Positions 17,294 to 28,159 are shown, numbered from the stretch's first letter. The stretch: DNA of 64,000 nucleotides from Rhodopseudomonas palustris (GCF_003591005.1 NZ_QYYD01000012.1:1-64000); one strand, 5' to 3'. The notes: a model not told the origin generated them from the letters alone. A program made the numbers and translations.

Positions 17294-20011
17294 ATGACGA
17301 TCAGTACGCATACCGGCAATGGGGCCGCTTCCGATCCGTCCGGCTCGGCGGAGCGGGCCGCTATCGGCAACCTTTTGCATCAACGTCCGGTGGCGCTGCT
17401 GATGGGATGCGGGGCGCTGCTGATCATCCTGATTGCGGCGGTGACCACCGCCATGGTCGGCGACCTGCGCGGCAAGGCTCTGAAAAACAGTGAACGCGAA
17501 CTCGCCAATACGGCGATGCTGCTGGCCCACCACTACGACCGGGAATTCGAGAATTTTCTCACTGTCCAGACCGAGGTCGCCGCCAATGCCCGGCAATCGC
17601 AGTTCCGCTCACCGGAGGCCTTCAGCGGCCAGATGGCGACGCTGGAAACCCATGAAATGCTGCGGGCCAAGACCCAGCCTGGGCCCGAAATCTCCAAGCT
17701 GGCAATCTTCAACCACCGCGGCCAGTTGATCAACAGTTCGGCTCAATGGCCGGTCCCCGACCTGTCGATCGCCGAACGGGAATATTTCCAGGCTCATGCA
17801 TCGGGCCGAGCGTCGAACGTCACGGTCGAGCTGATTCAGGATGCCCTGGCCGGCGGCTGGGTCATCGTATTGGCGCAGCGTATGACCAGTGCCGACGGTG
17901 CCTTTCTGGGCGTTGTCAGCCGGTCGCTGACACCTGCCCACATCGAGCAATTCCTCGCCTCGGTCTCGCTCGGCGGCGACTCCGCCATCTCGATCCATCA
18001 TCGCAACGGTGTACTGCTGGCGCGCTACCCGCACGCCGACGACCAGATCGGTCAGAATTTTCGCTCCGGATCGCCTCAACGAATCAAGCTGTTTCAGACC
18101 AACCTCAACACCCAGGTGAAGAGCCCGATCGACGGCCGCGACCGCCTGATCTCGTCGCACGCGCTACGCGGCCTGCCGATCGTCGTGGTCACCGCCACCA
18201 CCGTGGACGAGGCGCTCGTCGCCTGGCGCAAGCAGACCCGGCTGCTGATCGTCGCTGCCGCGGTGTCGGCGTCGGTCGTCGCCGTGATCCTGCTACTGAT
18301 CGTTCGCCAGATCAGCAGGCATCATCATGCCACCCAGGCCAAGCTGGCGGTCGACAAGCAGCGGCTCAACACCGCCATCAACAACATGTCGCAGGGCCTG
18401 CTGCTGTTCGACGCGGAGGCGCGGCTGGTCGTCTGCAACCAGCGCTATATCGAGATGTACGGAATGTCGCCGGACATCGTGAAGCCGGGCTGCAGCTTCC
18501 GCGACATCGTCGCACATCGCAAGGAAGTCGGCTCGTTCAAAGGCGACGTCGACGAGTATTGCAGCCGGATCATTCAGGCGGTGATCGTGGAGAAGACCGC
18601 CGACAAGCACGGCTCGGACGATCGTTCGATCCAGATCTCCAGCGTCCCGGTGCCGGGCGGCGGCTGGGTCTCGACCCACGAAGACATCACCGAGCGGATC
18701 CGCGACAGCGAACGAATCGCCTATCTGGCGCATTACGACAGCCTGACCGATCTGCCGAACCGCAGCCTGTTCCGCCAACGGCTGGAGTTGGAGCTGCAAC
18801 GCTGCCGGCACGGTGGCAGCTTCGCGCTGATTTACATCGATATCGATGAGTTCAAGAGTATCAACGACACGCTCGGCCATCCGATCGGCGACGAACTGCT
18901 CAAGCAGGTCGCGGTGCGGCTGCGCGGCTGCGTCGGCCCGGGTGATTTCGTGGCGCGGCTCGGCGGCGACGAATTCGCCATCATCGCCGCCAGCGACGGC
19001 GACACTAAGCGCGCGACCTCGCTGGTCGAGCACATCCATCAGGCGATCCGCAGGCCGTATCAGTGCCTCGGCCACCATCTGTCGAGCGATGCCTCGCTCG
19101 GCGTGGCGATCGCGCCGCGCGACGGGGCCGACATCGATCAGCTCGTCAAGAATGCCGACCTCGCAATGTACGGCGCCAAGGCCGGCGGCAGGCGGACCTT
19201 CCGGTTCTTCGAGCCCGCCATGGACGCCGTCGCCCGCGCCCGGCGCGAGCTCGAATTCGACCTGCGCCACGCTATTGTCGGCGGCGGCTTCGAAATTCAC
19301 TATCAGCCGCTGGTCGACCTGCGCACCAATACAATCACCGGCTGCGAAGCGCTGCTGCGCTGGCGGCATCCGACGCGCGGCCTGATCTCACCCGCCGAGT
19401 TCATTCCGATTGCCGAAGATACCGGTTTGATCAACGAGATCGGCGGCTGGACGCTGGCTGCGGCCTGCGCCGAAGCGGCCCTGTGGGATGACGACATTAC
19501 GCTCGCGGTGAACATTTCGCCGGTACAATTCCGCCAGCAGACGCTGGCGCTGCTGGTCGCCTCGGTACTGGGATCGACGGGGCTGCCGGCGCGGCGGCTT
19601 GAACTCGAAGTCACCGAAGCGGTGCTGATCCACGACGACGACGCAGCGCTGGCGACGCTGAACCAATTGCGGGCGCTCGGCGTGCGAATCTCGCTGGATG
19701 ATTTCGGCACCGGCTACTCGTCGCTGAGCTATCTGCAGCGCTTCCCGTTCGACAAGATCAAAATCGATCGCGCTTTCATCGACAGCGTTGACGGCACCAA
19801 CACCTCGACGGCAATCATCGAAGCAATCGTCAATATCGCGGCGTCGCGCGACATGACGACGACCGCCGAAGGCGTGGAAACCGAGAGTCAACGTGATATC
19901 CTGCGCGCGCTCGGTTGCACCCAGATGCAGGGATGGCTGTTCAGCCCGGCGGTGCCCGCCCGCAAGTTCCGCTCGCTATTGGACGAGCATCGCGGCACAC
20001 GAGCAGCCTGA
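17294..20011 (+). CDS. membrane sensor GGDEF-EAL cyclic-di-GMP enzyme
   Basis: A protein of about 905 residues with a full sensor layout. A transmembrane helix near residues 35-55 is followed by a periplasmic sensor of about 240 residues that looks like a dCache domain (paired segments LAIFNHRGQLINSSAQWP and AISIHHRNGVLLARYPH). A second membrane helix follows near 315-335, then a PAS region (MSQGLLLFDAEARLVVCN), a canonical GGDEF domain (LGGDEFAII) and a canonical EAL domain (CEALLRW, DDFGTGYSSL). Both output signatures are intact, so either synthesis or breakdown of cyclic-di-GMP is possible. ATG 17294 is preferred; an in-frame GTG at 17276 would add six residues. Confidence 0.92.
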   Translation: MTISTHTGNGAASDPSGSAERAAIGNLLHQRPVALLMGCGALLIILIAAVTTAMVGDLRGKALKNSERELANTAMLLAHHYDREFENFLTVQTEVAANARQSQFRSPEAFSGQMATLETHEMLRAKTQPGPEISKLAIFNHRGQLINSSAQWPVPDLSIAEREYFQAHASGRASNVTVELIQDALAGGWVIVLAQRMTSADGAFLGVVSRSLTPAHIEQFLASVSLGGDSAISIHHRNGVLLARYPHADDQIGQNFRSGSPQRIKLFQTNLNTQVKSPIDGRDRLISSHALRGLPIVVVTATTVDEALVAWRKQTRLLIVAAAVSASVVAVILLLIVRQISRHHHATQAKLAVDKQRLNTAINNMSQGLLLFDAEARLVVCNQRYIEMYGMSPDIVKPGCSFRDIVAHRKEVGSFKGDVDEYCSRIIQAVIVEKTADKHGSDDRSIQISSVPVPGGGWVSTHEDITERIRDSERIAYLAHYDSLTDLPNRSLFRQRLELELQRCRHGGSFALIYIDIDEFKSINDTLGHPIGDELLKQVAVRLRGCVGPGDFVARLGGDEFAIIAASDGDTKRATSLVEHIHQAIRRPYQCLGHHLSSDASLGVAIAPRDGADIDQLVKNADLAMYGAKAGGRRTFRFFEPAMDAVARARRELEFDLRHAIVGGGFEIHYQPLVDLRTNTITGCEALLRWRHPTRGLISPAEFIPIAEDTGLINEIGGWTLAAACAEAALWDDDITLAVNISPVQFRQQTLALLVASVLGSTGLPARRLELEVTEAVLIHDDDAALATLNQLRALGVRISLDDFGTGYSSLSYLQRFPFDKIKIDRAFIDSVDGTNTSTAIIEAIVNIAASRDMTTTAEGVETESQRDILRALGCTQMQGWLFSPAVPARKFRSLLDEHRGTRAA

Positions 20012-20060
20012 CGTCGCGCATCTAATCGCGCCTGCCTGAGCGCACCTACGCAGCACGGGT

Positions 20061-20082
20061 CTTTATGCCGGCTTTATGCCGG
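20061..20082 (+). promoter_or_regulatory. tandem 11-bp direct repeat upstream of kdp, candidate KdpE box
   Basis: CTTTATGCCGG occurs twice back to back. OmpR-family regulators bind direct repeats with 10-11 bp spacing, and as I recall the E. coli KdpE site has TTTATA and TTTACA elements with an 11-bp period. The repeat lies about 70 bases before the first small gene of the kdp operon, the right place for an activator site. The match is by pattern only. Confidence 0.55.
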
Positions 20083-20154
20083 CGCGGTGATTTCCGCATC
20101 GCTTCCTTATGGGTGGGGGCCTAGCTGGATCGTTGCCATCATCTGGAGGCTTCG

Positions 20155-20238
20155 ATGCTCGACTTTCTCATGCTCCTGTTTGGATTCAGCCTGTTCGCCG
20201 TCACGATCGGCTACGCCTACGCGTGCGAACGGATTTAA
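20155..20238 (+). CDS. 27-residue membrane peptide at the head of the kdp operon
   Basis: The short gene encodes one hydrophobic helix (starts MLDFLMLLFGF, ends YAYACERI) and has TGGAGGC as ribosome site just before its ATG. Its stop is followed after 11 bases by kdpF, with a second ribosome site in between. The closing ACERI and the length recall KdpF-like single-helix peptides, but kdpF itself is the next gene. It may be an additional small subunit or regulator of the Kdp pump, or a translational leader. I have seen similar peptides ahead of kdpF in related genomes, but I cannot verify that here. Confidence 0.6.
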   Translation: MLDFLMLLFGFSLFAVTIGYAYACERI

Positions 20239-20249
20239 GGAGCGCACCC

Positions 20250-20339
20250 ATGACGTTCGACTACGCATTCGCCGCGTCGGTTTGCGCGCTGCTGCTCATC
20301 TATCTGGTCTACGCGCTGCTGCGCCCAGAGCGGTTTTAG
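20250..20339 (+). CDS. kdpF: KdpF, small stabilising subunit of the Kdp potassium pump
   Basis: A 29-residue single-helix peptide that starts [11 protein letters not shown] and ends YALLRPERF. The [10 protein letters not shown] ending is the KdpF hallmark. KdpF sits in the membrane and stabilises the KdpABC complex. The gene has AAGGAGCG upstream and its stop lies ten bases before kdpA, with TAGGAGCG overlapping the stop codon. Confidence 0.9.
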   Translation: MTFDYAFAASVCALLLIYLVYALLRPERF

Positions 20340-20349
20340 GAGCGCCGCC

Positions 20350-22053
20350 ATGACCCTGATCGGTTGGACCCAGATCGTGCTGTTCGGCGCGATCATCGTG
20401 GCGCTGACGCCGCTGCTCGGCGCCTATCTCACCCGTGTCTTCAACGGCCAGACCACACCGCTGTCGTTCGCACTGCGGCCGGTCGAGGCCGGACTGTATC
20501 GGCTCGCCGGCGTCGATCCCGAACGCGAACAGCATTGGCTGACCTACACGGTGGCGATGCTGCTGTTTCACGCCGCCGGCTTCGTGCTGCTGTACGCGCT
20601 GCTGCGGCTGCAGAGCGTGCTGCCGCTCAACCCCGCGGACCAGTCTGCGGTGGCGCCGGATCTCACCTTCAACACCGTGGTGTCGTTCCTCACCAACACC
20701 AACTGGCAGAACTACGGCGGCGAAAGCACCATGTCGTATCTCAGCCAGATGCTCGGGCTGACGGTGCAGAACTTCCTGTCGGCAGCGACCGGCATCGTGT
20801 TGGCGGTGGCGCTGATCCGCGGCTTCGCCCGCGCCTCCGCCAACACCGTCGGAAACTTCTGGGTCGACGTCACCCGCTGCACCCTCTACGTGCTGCTGCC
20901 GCTCAGCGTAGTCTTCACGCTGTTCCTAGTCTGGCAGGGCATGCCGCAGACGCTCGGTGCCTATGTCGACGCCACGACGCTCGAAGGCGGCAAGCAGACG
21001 CTGGCGCTCGGCCCGGTGGCCTCGCAGGTCGCCATTAAGATGCTCGGCACCAACGGCGGCGGCTTTTTCAACGCCAACGCCGCGCATCCGTTCGAGAACC
21101 CGACGGCGCTGTCGAACTTCGTGCAGATGCTGTCGATCTTCGCGCTCGGCGCGGCGCTCACCAACGTGTTCGGCCGCATGGTCGGCGACCAGCGCCAGGG
21201 CTGGGCCATCCTCGCCGCGATGGGCGTGCTGTTCATCGCCGGTGTCGCCGTCTGTTATTGGGCCGAAGCCAACGGCACACAGATCCTGCAGTCGCTCGGG
21301 CTCACCGGCGGCAACATGGAAGGCAAAGAGGTCCGCTTCGGCATTGTCGCCTCGGCGTTGTTCGCGGTGATCACCACCGCGGCGTCCTGCGGCGCCGTCA
21401 ACGCCATGCACGACAGCTTCACGGCGCTTGGCGGCATGATCCCGCTGATCAACATGGAGCTCGGCGAGATCGTGATCGGCGGCGTCGGCGCCGGGCTCTA
21501 CGGCATGCTGCTGTTCGTCATCATCACCATCTTCCTGGCCGGCTTGATGGTCGGCCGCACGCCCGAATATGTCGGCAAGAAAATCGAGGCCCGCGAGGTC
21601 AAGATGGCGATGCTGGCGATCCTGGTGCTGCCGCTGTTCATGCTCGGCTTCACGGCGATCGCCGTGGTGTACCCACCGGCGGTGGCGTCGATGGCCAATT
21701 CCGGCCCGCACGGCTTCTCGGAAGTGCTGTACGCCTTCACGTCGCAAGCCGCCAATAACGGCTCGGCGTTCGGCGGCCTCACCGGCAATACGCCGTTCTA
21801 CAACCTTGCCGGCGCGGCGACGATGTTCTTCGGCCGGTTCTGGATGATCGTGCCGGCGATGGCGATCGCCGGCTCGCTCGCCGGCAAGAAGAAGGTCGCC
21901 GCCACCAGCGGCACCTTCCCGACGGGCGGTCCGCTGTTCGTCGGCCTCTTGGTCGGCGTCATCCTGATCGTCGGCGGCCTCACCTTCTTCCCCGCACTCG
22001 CTGTCGGTCCGATCGTCGAGCATCTGGCGATGCTCCACGGCGCCGCTTACTGA
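20350..22053 (+). CDS. kdpA: KdpA, potassium-binding subunit of the Kdp P-type ATPase
   Basis: A 567-residue polytopic membrane protein with about ten helices, the usual KdpA length. It forms the K+ selectivity filter and channel of the high-affinity KdpFABC pump. Filter-loop marks are visible as [32 protein letters not shown], and [17 protein letters not shown]. It follows kdpF by ten bases and precedes kdpB by 15. Confidence 0.97.
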   Translation: MTLIGWTQIVLFGAIIVALTPLLGAYLTRVFNGQTTPLSFALRPVEAGLYRLAGVDPEREQHWLTYTVAMLLFHAAGFVLLYALLRLQSVLPLNPADQSAVAPDLTFNTVVSFLTNTNWQNYGGESTMSYLSQMLGLTVQNFLSAATGIVLAVALIRGFARASANTVGNFWVDVTRCTLYVLLPLSVVFTLFLVWQGMPQTLGAYVDATTLEGGKQTLALGPVASQVAIKMLGTNGGGFFNANAAHPFENPTALSNFVQMLSIFALGAALTNVFGRMVGDQRQGWAILAAMGVLFIAGVAVCYWAEANGTQILQSLGLTGGNMEGKEVRFGIVASALFAVITTAASCGAVNAMHDSFTALGGMIPLINMELGEIVIGGVGAGLYGMLLFVIITIFLAGLMVGRTPEYVGKKIEAREVKMAMLAILVLPLFMLGFTAIAVVYPPAVASMANSGPHGFSEVLYAFTSQAANNGSAFGGLTGNTPFYNLAGAATMFFGRFWMIVPAMAIAGSLAGKKKVAATSGTFPTGGPLFVGLLVGVILIVGGLTFFPALAVGPIVEHLAMLHGAAY

Positions 22054-22068
22054 TCCGGAGTCCCATCC

Positions 22069-24141
22069 ATGCAAGCCACCAAAACTAGCAAGCGGAGCAA
22101 GGCGGCGACCATGCTCGATCCGGCAATTCTGCTGCCGGCGGTCGGTCAGGCCTTCGTCAAGCTCGACCCGCGCACGCTGATCAAGAACCCGGTGATGTTC
22201 GTGCTCGAGATCGTCACCGCGCTCACCACCGTGCTGCTGATCCGCGACGTGATCACCGGCCAGGGCGACATCGGCTTCGAATTGCAGATCACCATCTGGC
22301 TGTGGTTCACGGTGCTGTTCGCCAACTTCGCCGAAGCCGTGGCGGAAGGCCGCGGCAAGGCGCAGGCCGACACGCTGCGCGCCACCCGCGCCTCCACGGT
22401 TGCCAAGCGGCTGCTGATGCCTGGCAACAACGAACTGTACGAAGGCGTCGCCGCCGAGCATCTTCAGGTCGGCGACGTTGTGCTGTGCGAAGCCGGCGAC
22501 ATCATCCCGGGCGATGGCGACATCATCGAGGGTATCGCCTCGGTCAATGAAGCGGCGGTGACCGGCGAGTCGGCCCCCGTCATCCGCGAATCCGGCGGCG
22601 ACCGCTCGGCGGTGACTGGCGGCACCACCGTGATCTCGGACCGCATCATCGTGAAGATCACCGCGGCGGTCGGCTCGTCGTTTCTCGACCGCATGATCAA
22701 GCTGGTCGAAGGCGCCGAGCGGCAGAAGACCCCGAACGAAATCGCGCTGAACATCCTCTTGGTCGGGCTCACCATCATCTTCGTGTTTGCCACGGTGACG
22801 ATCCCGAGTTTCGCCAGCTATGCCGGCGGCTCGATCTCGGTGATCGTGCTGGTGGCGCTGTTCGTGACGCTGATCCCGACCACGATCGGCGCGCTGCTGT
22901 CGGCGATCGGCATCGCCGGCATGGACCGGCTGGTACGCTTCAACGTGCTGGCGATGTCCGGCCGCGCGGTCGAAGCCGCCGGCGACATTGACACGCTGCT
23001 GCTCGACAAGACCGGCACCATCACGTTCGGCAACCGCCTCGCCTCCGAGATCATCGCGGTGCCCGGCGTCAGCGACGCCGAGGCCGCGCAGGCTGCGCTG
23101 CTGGCCAGCGAGGCGGACGAGACGGCGGAGGGCCGTTCGATCGTGGCGCTGGCGCAGGAGAAGTACGCGGTCTCCAGCGCGGCGGCGCCGGTCGGCGCGC
23201 AGTTCATCGCCTTCTCGGCCATGACGCGGCTGTCGGGCATCGATCTTCCGGGCCGCAAGCTGCGCAAGGGAGCGGTGGATTCGATCCTGAAGTTCGTGCG
23301 CGATGAATCCGGCGCCGATATCGCCGAACCGCCCGCGTTCCGCGCCGCGGTCGATCGCATCGCCCGCGCCGGCGGCACGCCACTCGGCCTCGCCGAAGGC
23401 GGCCGGCTGCTCGGCGTCATCCATCTCAAGGACGTGGTGAAGCCGGACGTCAAGGAGCGCTTCGCGGCGCTGCGGCGGATGGGCATCAAGACCGTGATGA
23501 TCACCGGCGACAACCCGGTCACAGCGGCCTCGATCGCTTCGGAAGCCGGCGTTGACGATTTCATCGCCCAGGCTACCCCCGAGGACAAGCTGCGCTACAT
23601 CCGCACCGAGCAGGCCAACGGCCGGCTGATCGCGATGTGCGGCGACGGCACCAACGACGCCCCGGCGCTCGCCCAGGCCGATGTCGGCGTCGCGATGCAG
23701 AGCGGCACCCAGGCGGCCCGCGAGGCCGGCAACATGGTCGATCTCGACTCGGATCCGACCAAGCTCATCGAGGTTGTCGGCATCGGCAAGCAACTGCTGA
23801 TGACGCGCGGCGCGCTGACCACGTTCTCGATCGCCAACGACGTCGCCAAGTACTTCGCCATCATCCCGGCGATGTTCGTGGCGTTCTATCCGCAGCTCGG
23901 CGCGCTCAACGTGATGGGCCTGTCGACGCCGCAAAGCGCGATCCTGTCGGCGATCATCTTCAACGCGCTAATCATCATCGCGCTGATTCCCTTAGCGCTG
24001 AAGGGCGTGACCTATCGCCCGGTCGGCGCCGCCGCGCTGCTGCGCCGCAATCTCCTGATCTACGGCCTCGGCGGCCTGGTGCTGCCGTTCGTCGGCATCA
24101 AGGTCATCGATCTCGCGGTGACCGCTTTGCATCTCGCCTGA
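22069..24141 (+). CDS. kdpB: KdpB, catalytic subunit of the Kdp P-type ATPase
   Basis: A 690-residue P-type ATPase that couples ATP hydrolysis to K+ uptake. The phosphorylated aspartate is D313 in [13 protein letters not shown] is in the actuator domain ([10 protein letters not shown]), and the hinge [18 protein letters not shown] is complete. In E. coli a serine in the TGES loop is subject to inhibitory phosphorylation; the same serine is present here. Its stop lies a few bases before kdpC. Confidence 0.97.
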   Translation: MQATKTSKRSKAATMLDPAILLPAVGQAFVKLDPRTLIKNPVMFVLEIVTALTTVLLIRDVITGQGDIGFELQITIWLWFTVLFANFAEAVAEGRGKAQADTLRATRASTVAKRLLMPGNNELYEGVAAEHLQVGDVVLCEAGDIIPGDGDIIEGIASVNEAAVTGESAPVIRESGGDRSAVTGGTTVISDRIIVKITAAVGSSFLDRMIKLVEGAERQKTPNEIALNILLVGLTIIFVFATVTIPSFASYAGGSISVIVLVALFVTLIPTTIGALLSAIGIAGMDRLVRFNVLAMSGRAVEAAGDIDTLLLDKTGTITFGNRLASEIIAVPGVSDAEAAQAALLASEADETAEGRSIVALAQEKYAVSSAAAPVGAQFIAFSAMTRLSGIDLPGRKLRKGAVDSILKFVRDESGADIAEPPAFRAAVDRIARAGGTPLGLAEGGRLLGVIHLKDVVKPDVKERFAALRRMGIKTVMITGDNPVTAASIASEAGVDDFIAQATPEDKLRYIRTEQANGRLIAMCGDGTNDAPALAQADVGVAMQSGTQAAREAGNMVDLDSDPTKLIEVVGIGKQLLMTRGALTTFSIANDVAKYFAIIPAMFVAFYPQLGALNVMGLSTPQSAILSAIIFNALIIIALIPLALKGVTYRPVGAAALLRRNLLIYGLGGLVLPFVGIKVIDLAVTALHLA

Positions 24142-24153
24142 AAGGTGACGTCC

Positions 24154-24774
24154 ATGTTGAAAGAAATCCGCCCGGCCCTGGTATCCTTCGCCGCCCTCGC
24201 CTGCCTCACCGGCCTGATCTATCCGTTGGCGATGACCGGCCTTGCTCAGGTGCTGTTGCCGGGCCAGGCCAATGGCAGCCTGATCGAGAAGGACGGTCAG
24301 GTGATCGGCTCCGCCTTGATCGGCCAGTCGTTCACCACGCCGACCTATTTCCATGGCCGCCCCTCGGCCACCACCGCGCCCGACCCGCAGGACGCCAGCA
24401 AGACCGTGCCGGCGCCATACAATGCAGCCAATTCGATGGGCTCCAATCTCGGTCCGACCAGCAAGACGCTGGCGGACCGGCTGAAGGACGACGTCGCGGC
24501 GCTACAGCAGGAAAACCCGACGCAGCCGGTGCCGGTCGATCTGGTCACCACCTCCGGCAGCGGCCTCGACCCGGACATCTCGCCGGAGGCGGCGCTATTC
24601 CAGGTCCCGCGAGTCGCCAGGACCCGCAATTTGCCGGAGGCCGCGCTGCGTGCTTTGGTGGAGCAGCAGACGAGTGGCCGCGACCTCGGCGTGCTCGGCG
24701 AACCGCGCGTCAACGTGCTGAAATTAAACCTGGCGCTGGATAGACTGCAGGCTCCGAAGCAACCGGCCTCCTGA
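24154..24774 (+). CDS. kdpC: KdpC subunit of the Kdp potassium pump
   Basis: A 206-residue protein with one N-terminal membrane helix (residues about 8-30) and a periplasmic domain. Family marks are [31 protein letters not shown] and the C-terminal [17 protein letters not shown] 24154 is chosen because AAAGGTGA lies upstream; a GTG at 24145 would add three residues. Its stop overlaps the kdpD start (TGATG), so the two are coupled. Confidence 0.96.
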   Translation: MLKEIRPALVSFAALACLTGLIYPLAMTGLAQVLLPGQANGSLIEKDGQVIGSALIGQSFTTPTYFHGRPSATTAPDPQDASKTVPAPYNAANSMGSNLGPTSKTLADRLKDDVAALQQENPTQPVPVDLVTTSGSGLDPDISPEAALFQVPRVARTRNLPEAALRALVEQQTSGRDLGVLGEPRVNVLKLNLALDRLQAPKQPAS

Positions 24775-27470
24775 TGTCGACCTCCGCTACCACCGCTCGC
24801 GCATCGCCCGACGCCCTGCTGGCGCTCGCCAGCAAAGAGGGGCGCGGGCGGCTCAAGGTGTTCGTCGGCGCCGCCCCCGGCGTCGGCAAGACCTACGCGA
24901 TGCTCGCCGCCGCGCGCAGCGAGCAGAGCGGCGGCCGCGACGTGGTGGCGGGACTGATCGAAACCCACGGCCGGCTCGAGACCGAGCAATTGCTGCAGGG
25001 CCTCGAGCAGCTGCCGCGCCGCCCGATCGTGTATCGCAACCGGGTGATCGGCGAATTCGACCTCGACGGCGCGCTGGCGCGGCGGCCCGGTCTGCTGCTG
25101 GTCGACGAATACGCCCACACCAACGTGCCCGGCAGCCGGCATCCGAAACGCTGGCAGGACATCGACGAACTGCTCGCCGCCGGCATCGATGTCTGGACCA
25201 CGCTGAACATCCAGCACCTCGAAAGCCTGAACGACGTCGTGCTGAAGATCAGCAAGGTGCGGGTGCGCGAGACCGTGCCCGACACCGCGTTCGACCGCGC
25301 CGACGAGATCGTGCTGGTCGACCTGCCGCCCGACGAACTGCTGAAGCGGCTGGCTCAGGGCAAGGTCTATGTCCAGGACACCGCGGCGCGCGCGGTCGAG
25401 AGCTTCTTCAAGCCGCAGAACCTGACCGCACTGCGCGAACTCGCGCTGCGCCGCGCCGCCGAGCGGGTCGACGCCGCGTTGGTCGAGCGGATGCAGGCGC
25501 AGGCGATCGAAGGCCCGTGGGCGGCCGGCGAACGCATCCTCGCCTGCGTCGGACCGGACGCCGGTTCGCCCGGCGTGGTGCGCAACGCCAAGCGGCTCGC
25601 CGATCTAATGGATGCGCCGTGGATCGCCGTCACGGTCGAGCGCCCCGGCGTCAATCTGCCCACCGCCGCACGCCAGCAGATCGACGCCGCCCTGAAGCTG
25701 GCCGAAAGCCTCGGCGCCGAGATCCATACGCTGACCGGCGCCGACCTGCCGGACGAACTGCTGCGCTTCGCCCGGTTCGAAAACGTCACCCAGATCGTGA
25801 TCGGCCGTCCCGGCAGTGCGTGGCGGCGGCTGCTGTCGCGCTCGTTGCCGCTGCAATTGCTGCAGCGCTCGACCGACATCGCCATCCACCTCGTGCCGAC
25901 CCAGAGCGACGCTGCCGAGCGCCCGTCGCGCTCGCTGGCGGCACGGTTCGACGCTTCAACGCCGGCGCATTTCCTGTACGCGGCGGTTGCGGTGACCGGG
26001 GCAACTCTGGTCGGTAAGGCGATCGGGCAGATGATCCCCACCGCCAATCTGTCGGTGGTGTTCCTGATGGCGGTGCTGTTCAGCGCCGTCAAGTCGGGGG
26101 TGTGGCCGGCAATCTTCGCTTCGGTGCTGTCGTTCTTCGCCTACAATTTCTTCTTCATCGCCCCGCTCTACACCTTCACTATCGCCGAGCCGTACGAGCT
26201 GCTGGCGCTGCTGGTGTACCTGGTGGTCGCGTTCGTCGCCGCAACGCTCGCCGGGCGACTGCGCGAGCAGGCCCGGATTTCCGCCGGCCGCGTGCGGGCG
26301 ATGCGGCGGCTGTACGAGTTCACACGGCGGCTGTCGGGGCTGGCGACCAGCGATCAGATCGCCGAAGGCGCCGCGAGCGAGATCCACGCCAGCCTCGGAC
26401 GGCCAGTGATGGTGCTGCTGCCTCGCGGCGACGATCTGGTGCTCGCCGCGGCCTGGCCGCCGGAGGATACGCTCGACGAAGCCGCGATGACGGCGGCGCG
26501 CTGGGCCCTCACCCACAATGAGCCGGCCGGCTTCGAGACCGGCACCCTGCCGATCGTGCCGTGGCGCTTCGTACCGGCCCGCACCAGCTCCACCACCTAC
26601 GGCGTGATCGGGGTGATGCAGCAGAAGGATAGCGCGGCGCTCGATGCTGAAGCGCAGGCACTGCTCGACACCCTGACCGAGCAGACCGCCGCGGCGCTGG
26701 AGCGCGCCGCGCTGACCCGCGACATGGTGAGCGCCCGCACCGCGACCGAAACCGAGCGCGTCCGCAATACGTTGCTGGCCTCGATCTCTCACGATTTCCG
26801 CACGCCGCTGTCCTCGATCCTCGGCTCGGCAACGAGTCTGTCGACCTATGGCGACAAGCTCGGCGAAGCCGCGACCCGCGACCTGCTCGCCAACATCCGC
26901 GAGGAGGCCGAAGGCCTCGACGAGATGGTGCGCAATCTGTTGTCGATCACCCGGATCGAATCCGGCGCGCTCGAACTGCGGCGCGACTGGGTCGATCTGC
27001 GCGAGATCGCCGCGCGGGTGATCGAGGCCGCACGCCGCCGCGGCGCGACGCAGCGGCTCGAGCTGGCCTGGCCGGCGGACATTCCGCTGGTGCAGGCCGA
27101 CGCCGCGCTGGTCGAGCAGGCGCTCGGCAACATCGTCGCCAACGCGGTGACGTACACGCCGCCCACGGCGCACATCGTCGTCGATGCCGCGGCCGACGAG
27201 GCTGCGGTGCATCTGCGCGTCACCGACAACGGCCCGGGCATTGCGGCGGCCGACCTGCCGCATATCTTCGATCGCTTCGTGCGCGGCGCGCGCGACGCCG
27301 CGCCAACATCCGACCGCGGCCAGGGCGTCGGGCTCGGGCTCGCCATCACCAAGGGAATCATGGAAGCGCATGGCGGCACGGTGTCGGCCAGCCTGGTCGC
27401 CGACGGGCGCGGCACGCGCTTCGTGCTGAGTTTCATGCGCGACCCAACCCAGGAGACGCCGCAATCATGA
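24774..27470 (+). CDS. kdpD: KdpD, potassium/turgor sensor histidine kinase
   Basis: An 898-residue sensor kinase of full length. The N-terminal KdpD domain has Walker A GAAPGVGKT at residues 32-40 and DEYAHTN as Walker B; a USP-like domain follows to about residue 370. Four closely spaced membrane helices (DUF4118) span about 400-490. A GAF-like region precedes the kinase core, with phospho-acceptor H673 in SHDFRTPLSS and the ATPase boxes NIVANAV, DNGPGI and GVGLGLAI. It overlaps kdpC by a TGATG and kdpE by four bases. It phosphorylates KdpE when K+ is scarce. Confidence 0.97.
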   Translation: MSTSATTARASPDALLALASKEGRGRLKVFVGAAPGVGKTYAMLAAARSEQSGGRDVVAGLIETHGRLETEQLLQGLEQLPRRPIVYRNRVIGEFDLDGALARRPGLLLVDEYAHTNVPGSRHPKRWQDIDELLAAGIDVWTTLNIQHLESLNDVVLKISKVRVRETVPDTAFDRADEIVLVDLPPDELLKRLAQGKVYVQDTAARAVESFFKPQNLTALRELALRRAAERVDAALVERMQAQAIEGPWAAGERILACVGPDAGSPGVVRNAKRLADLMDAPWIAVTVERPGVNLPTAARQQIDAALKLAESLGAEIHTLTGADLPDELLRFARFENVTQIVIGRPGSAWRRLLSRSLPLQLLQRSTDIAIHLVPTQSDAAERPSRSLAARFDASTPAHFLYAAVAVTGATLVGKAIGQMIPTANLSVVFLMAVLFSAVKSGVWPAIFASVLSFFAYNFFFIAPLYTFTIAEPYELLALLVYLVVAFVAATLAGRLREQARISAGRVRAMRRLYEFTRRLSGLATSDQIAEGAASEIHASLGRPVMVLLPRGDDLVLAAAWPPEDTLDEAAMTAARWALTHNEPAGFETGTLPIVPWRFVPARTSSTTYGVIGVMQQKDSAALDAEAQALLDTLTEQTAAALERAALTRDMVSARTATETERVRNTLLASISHDFRTPLSSILGSATSLSTYGDKLGEAATRDLLANIREEAEGLDEMVRNLLSITRIESGALELRRDWVDLREIAARVIEAARRRGATQRLELAWPADIPLVQADAALVEQALGNIVANAVTYTPPTAHIVVDAAADEAAVHLRVTDNGPGIAAADLPHIFDRFVRGARDAAPTSDRGQGVGLGLAITKGIMEAHGGTVSASLVADGRGTRFVLSFMRDPTQETPQS

Positions 27471-28159
27471 GCATGAATTCGCGCGTGCTGGTGGTCGACG
27501 ACGAACCGGCGATCCTGCGCTTTCTGAAGCCGGCGCTGGAAGCCAACAGCTATGACGTCGCGCACGCCGCGACCGTCGCCGAGGCGATCAAGCGAATCGC
27601 CGCCGATGCCCCGGACATCGTGCTGCTCGACCTCGGCCTCGCCGACGGCGACGGCAAGGACGTGATCCGACAGGTCCGCGCCTGGTCGGATCTGCCGATC
27701 CTGGTGCTGTCGGCGCGTGAACGCGAGGCTGAGAAGATCGAGTCGCTGGATCTCGGCGCCGACGACTACGTCAACAAGCCGTTCAACACCGGCGAGCTGA
27801 TGGCCCGAATGCGCGCCGCGTTGCGCCATCGCATGCAGCGCAAATCCGAGCCGGCGACGTTGTCGGTCGGCGGCATCGAGATCGACGTGCTGCGCCACCG
27901 CGTCACCCGCGACGGCACCGATATCAAGCTGACGCCGAAAGAATTCGAACTGCTCGCCTTCCTGGTGCGTCACGCCGGCCGCGTCGTCACCCACCGCCAG
28001 ATTCTCGCTGCGGTGTGGGGGCCCGCGCACACCTCCGACACGCAATATCTGCGCGTCTATATCGGCCAGCTGCGGCAGAAGATCGAAGCGCGCGCCGACG
28101 ATCCGCAGATCATTTCGACCGAGCCCGGCATCGGCTATCGCATCGGCGAAGCCGGCTGA
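27467..28159 (+). CDS. kdpE: KdpE, OmpR-family response regulator of kdp
   Basis: A 230-residue response regulator. The receiver domain carries phospho-acceptor D55 (LLDLGLADGDGK), acidic D11-D12 and K in NKPF. The C-terminal winged helix has LTPKEFELLAFLVRHAGRVVTHRQIL, typical of OmpR/PhoB. It is the last gene of the kdp operon and overlaps kdpD by four bases. The direct repeat at 20061-20082 is its most likely binding site. Confidence 0.97.
   Translation: MSMNSRVLVVDDEPAILRFLKPALEANSYDVAHAATVAEAIKRIAADAPDIVLLDLGLADGDGKDVIRQVRAWSDLPILVLSAREREAEKIESLDLGADDYVNKPFNTGELMARMRAALRHRMQRKSEPATLSVGGIEIDVLRHRVTRDGTDIKLTPKEFELLAFLVRHAGRVVTHRQILAAVWGPAHTSDTQYLRVYIGQLRQKIEARADDPQIISTEPGIGYRIGEAG

Noticed and set aside
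20926-23934. A very long open frame (about 1000 codons) on the minus strand across kdpA and kdpB
   Set aside because: It is an antisense shadow of two certain genes in GC-rich DNA; its product is His/Arg/Asp-rich and low in hydrophobic residues, with no domain.
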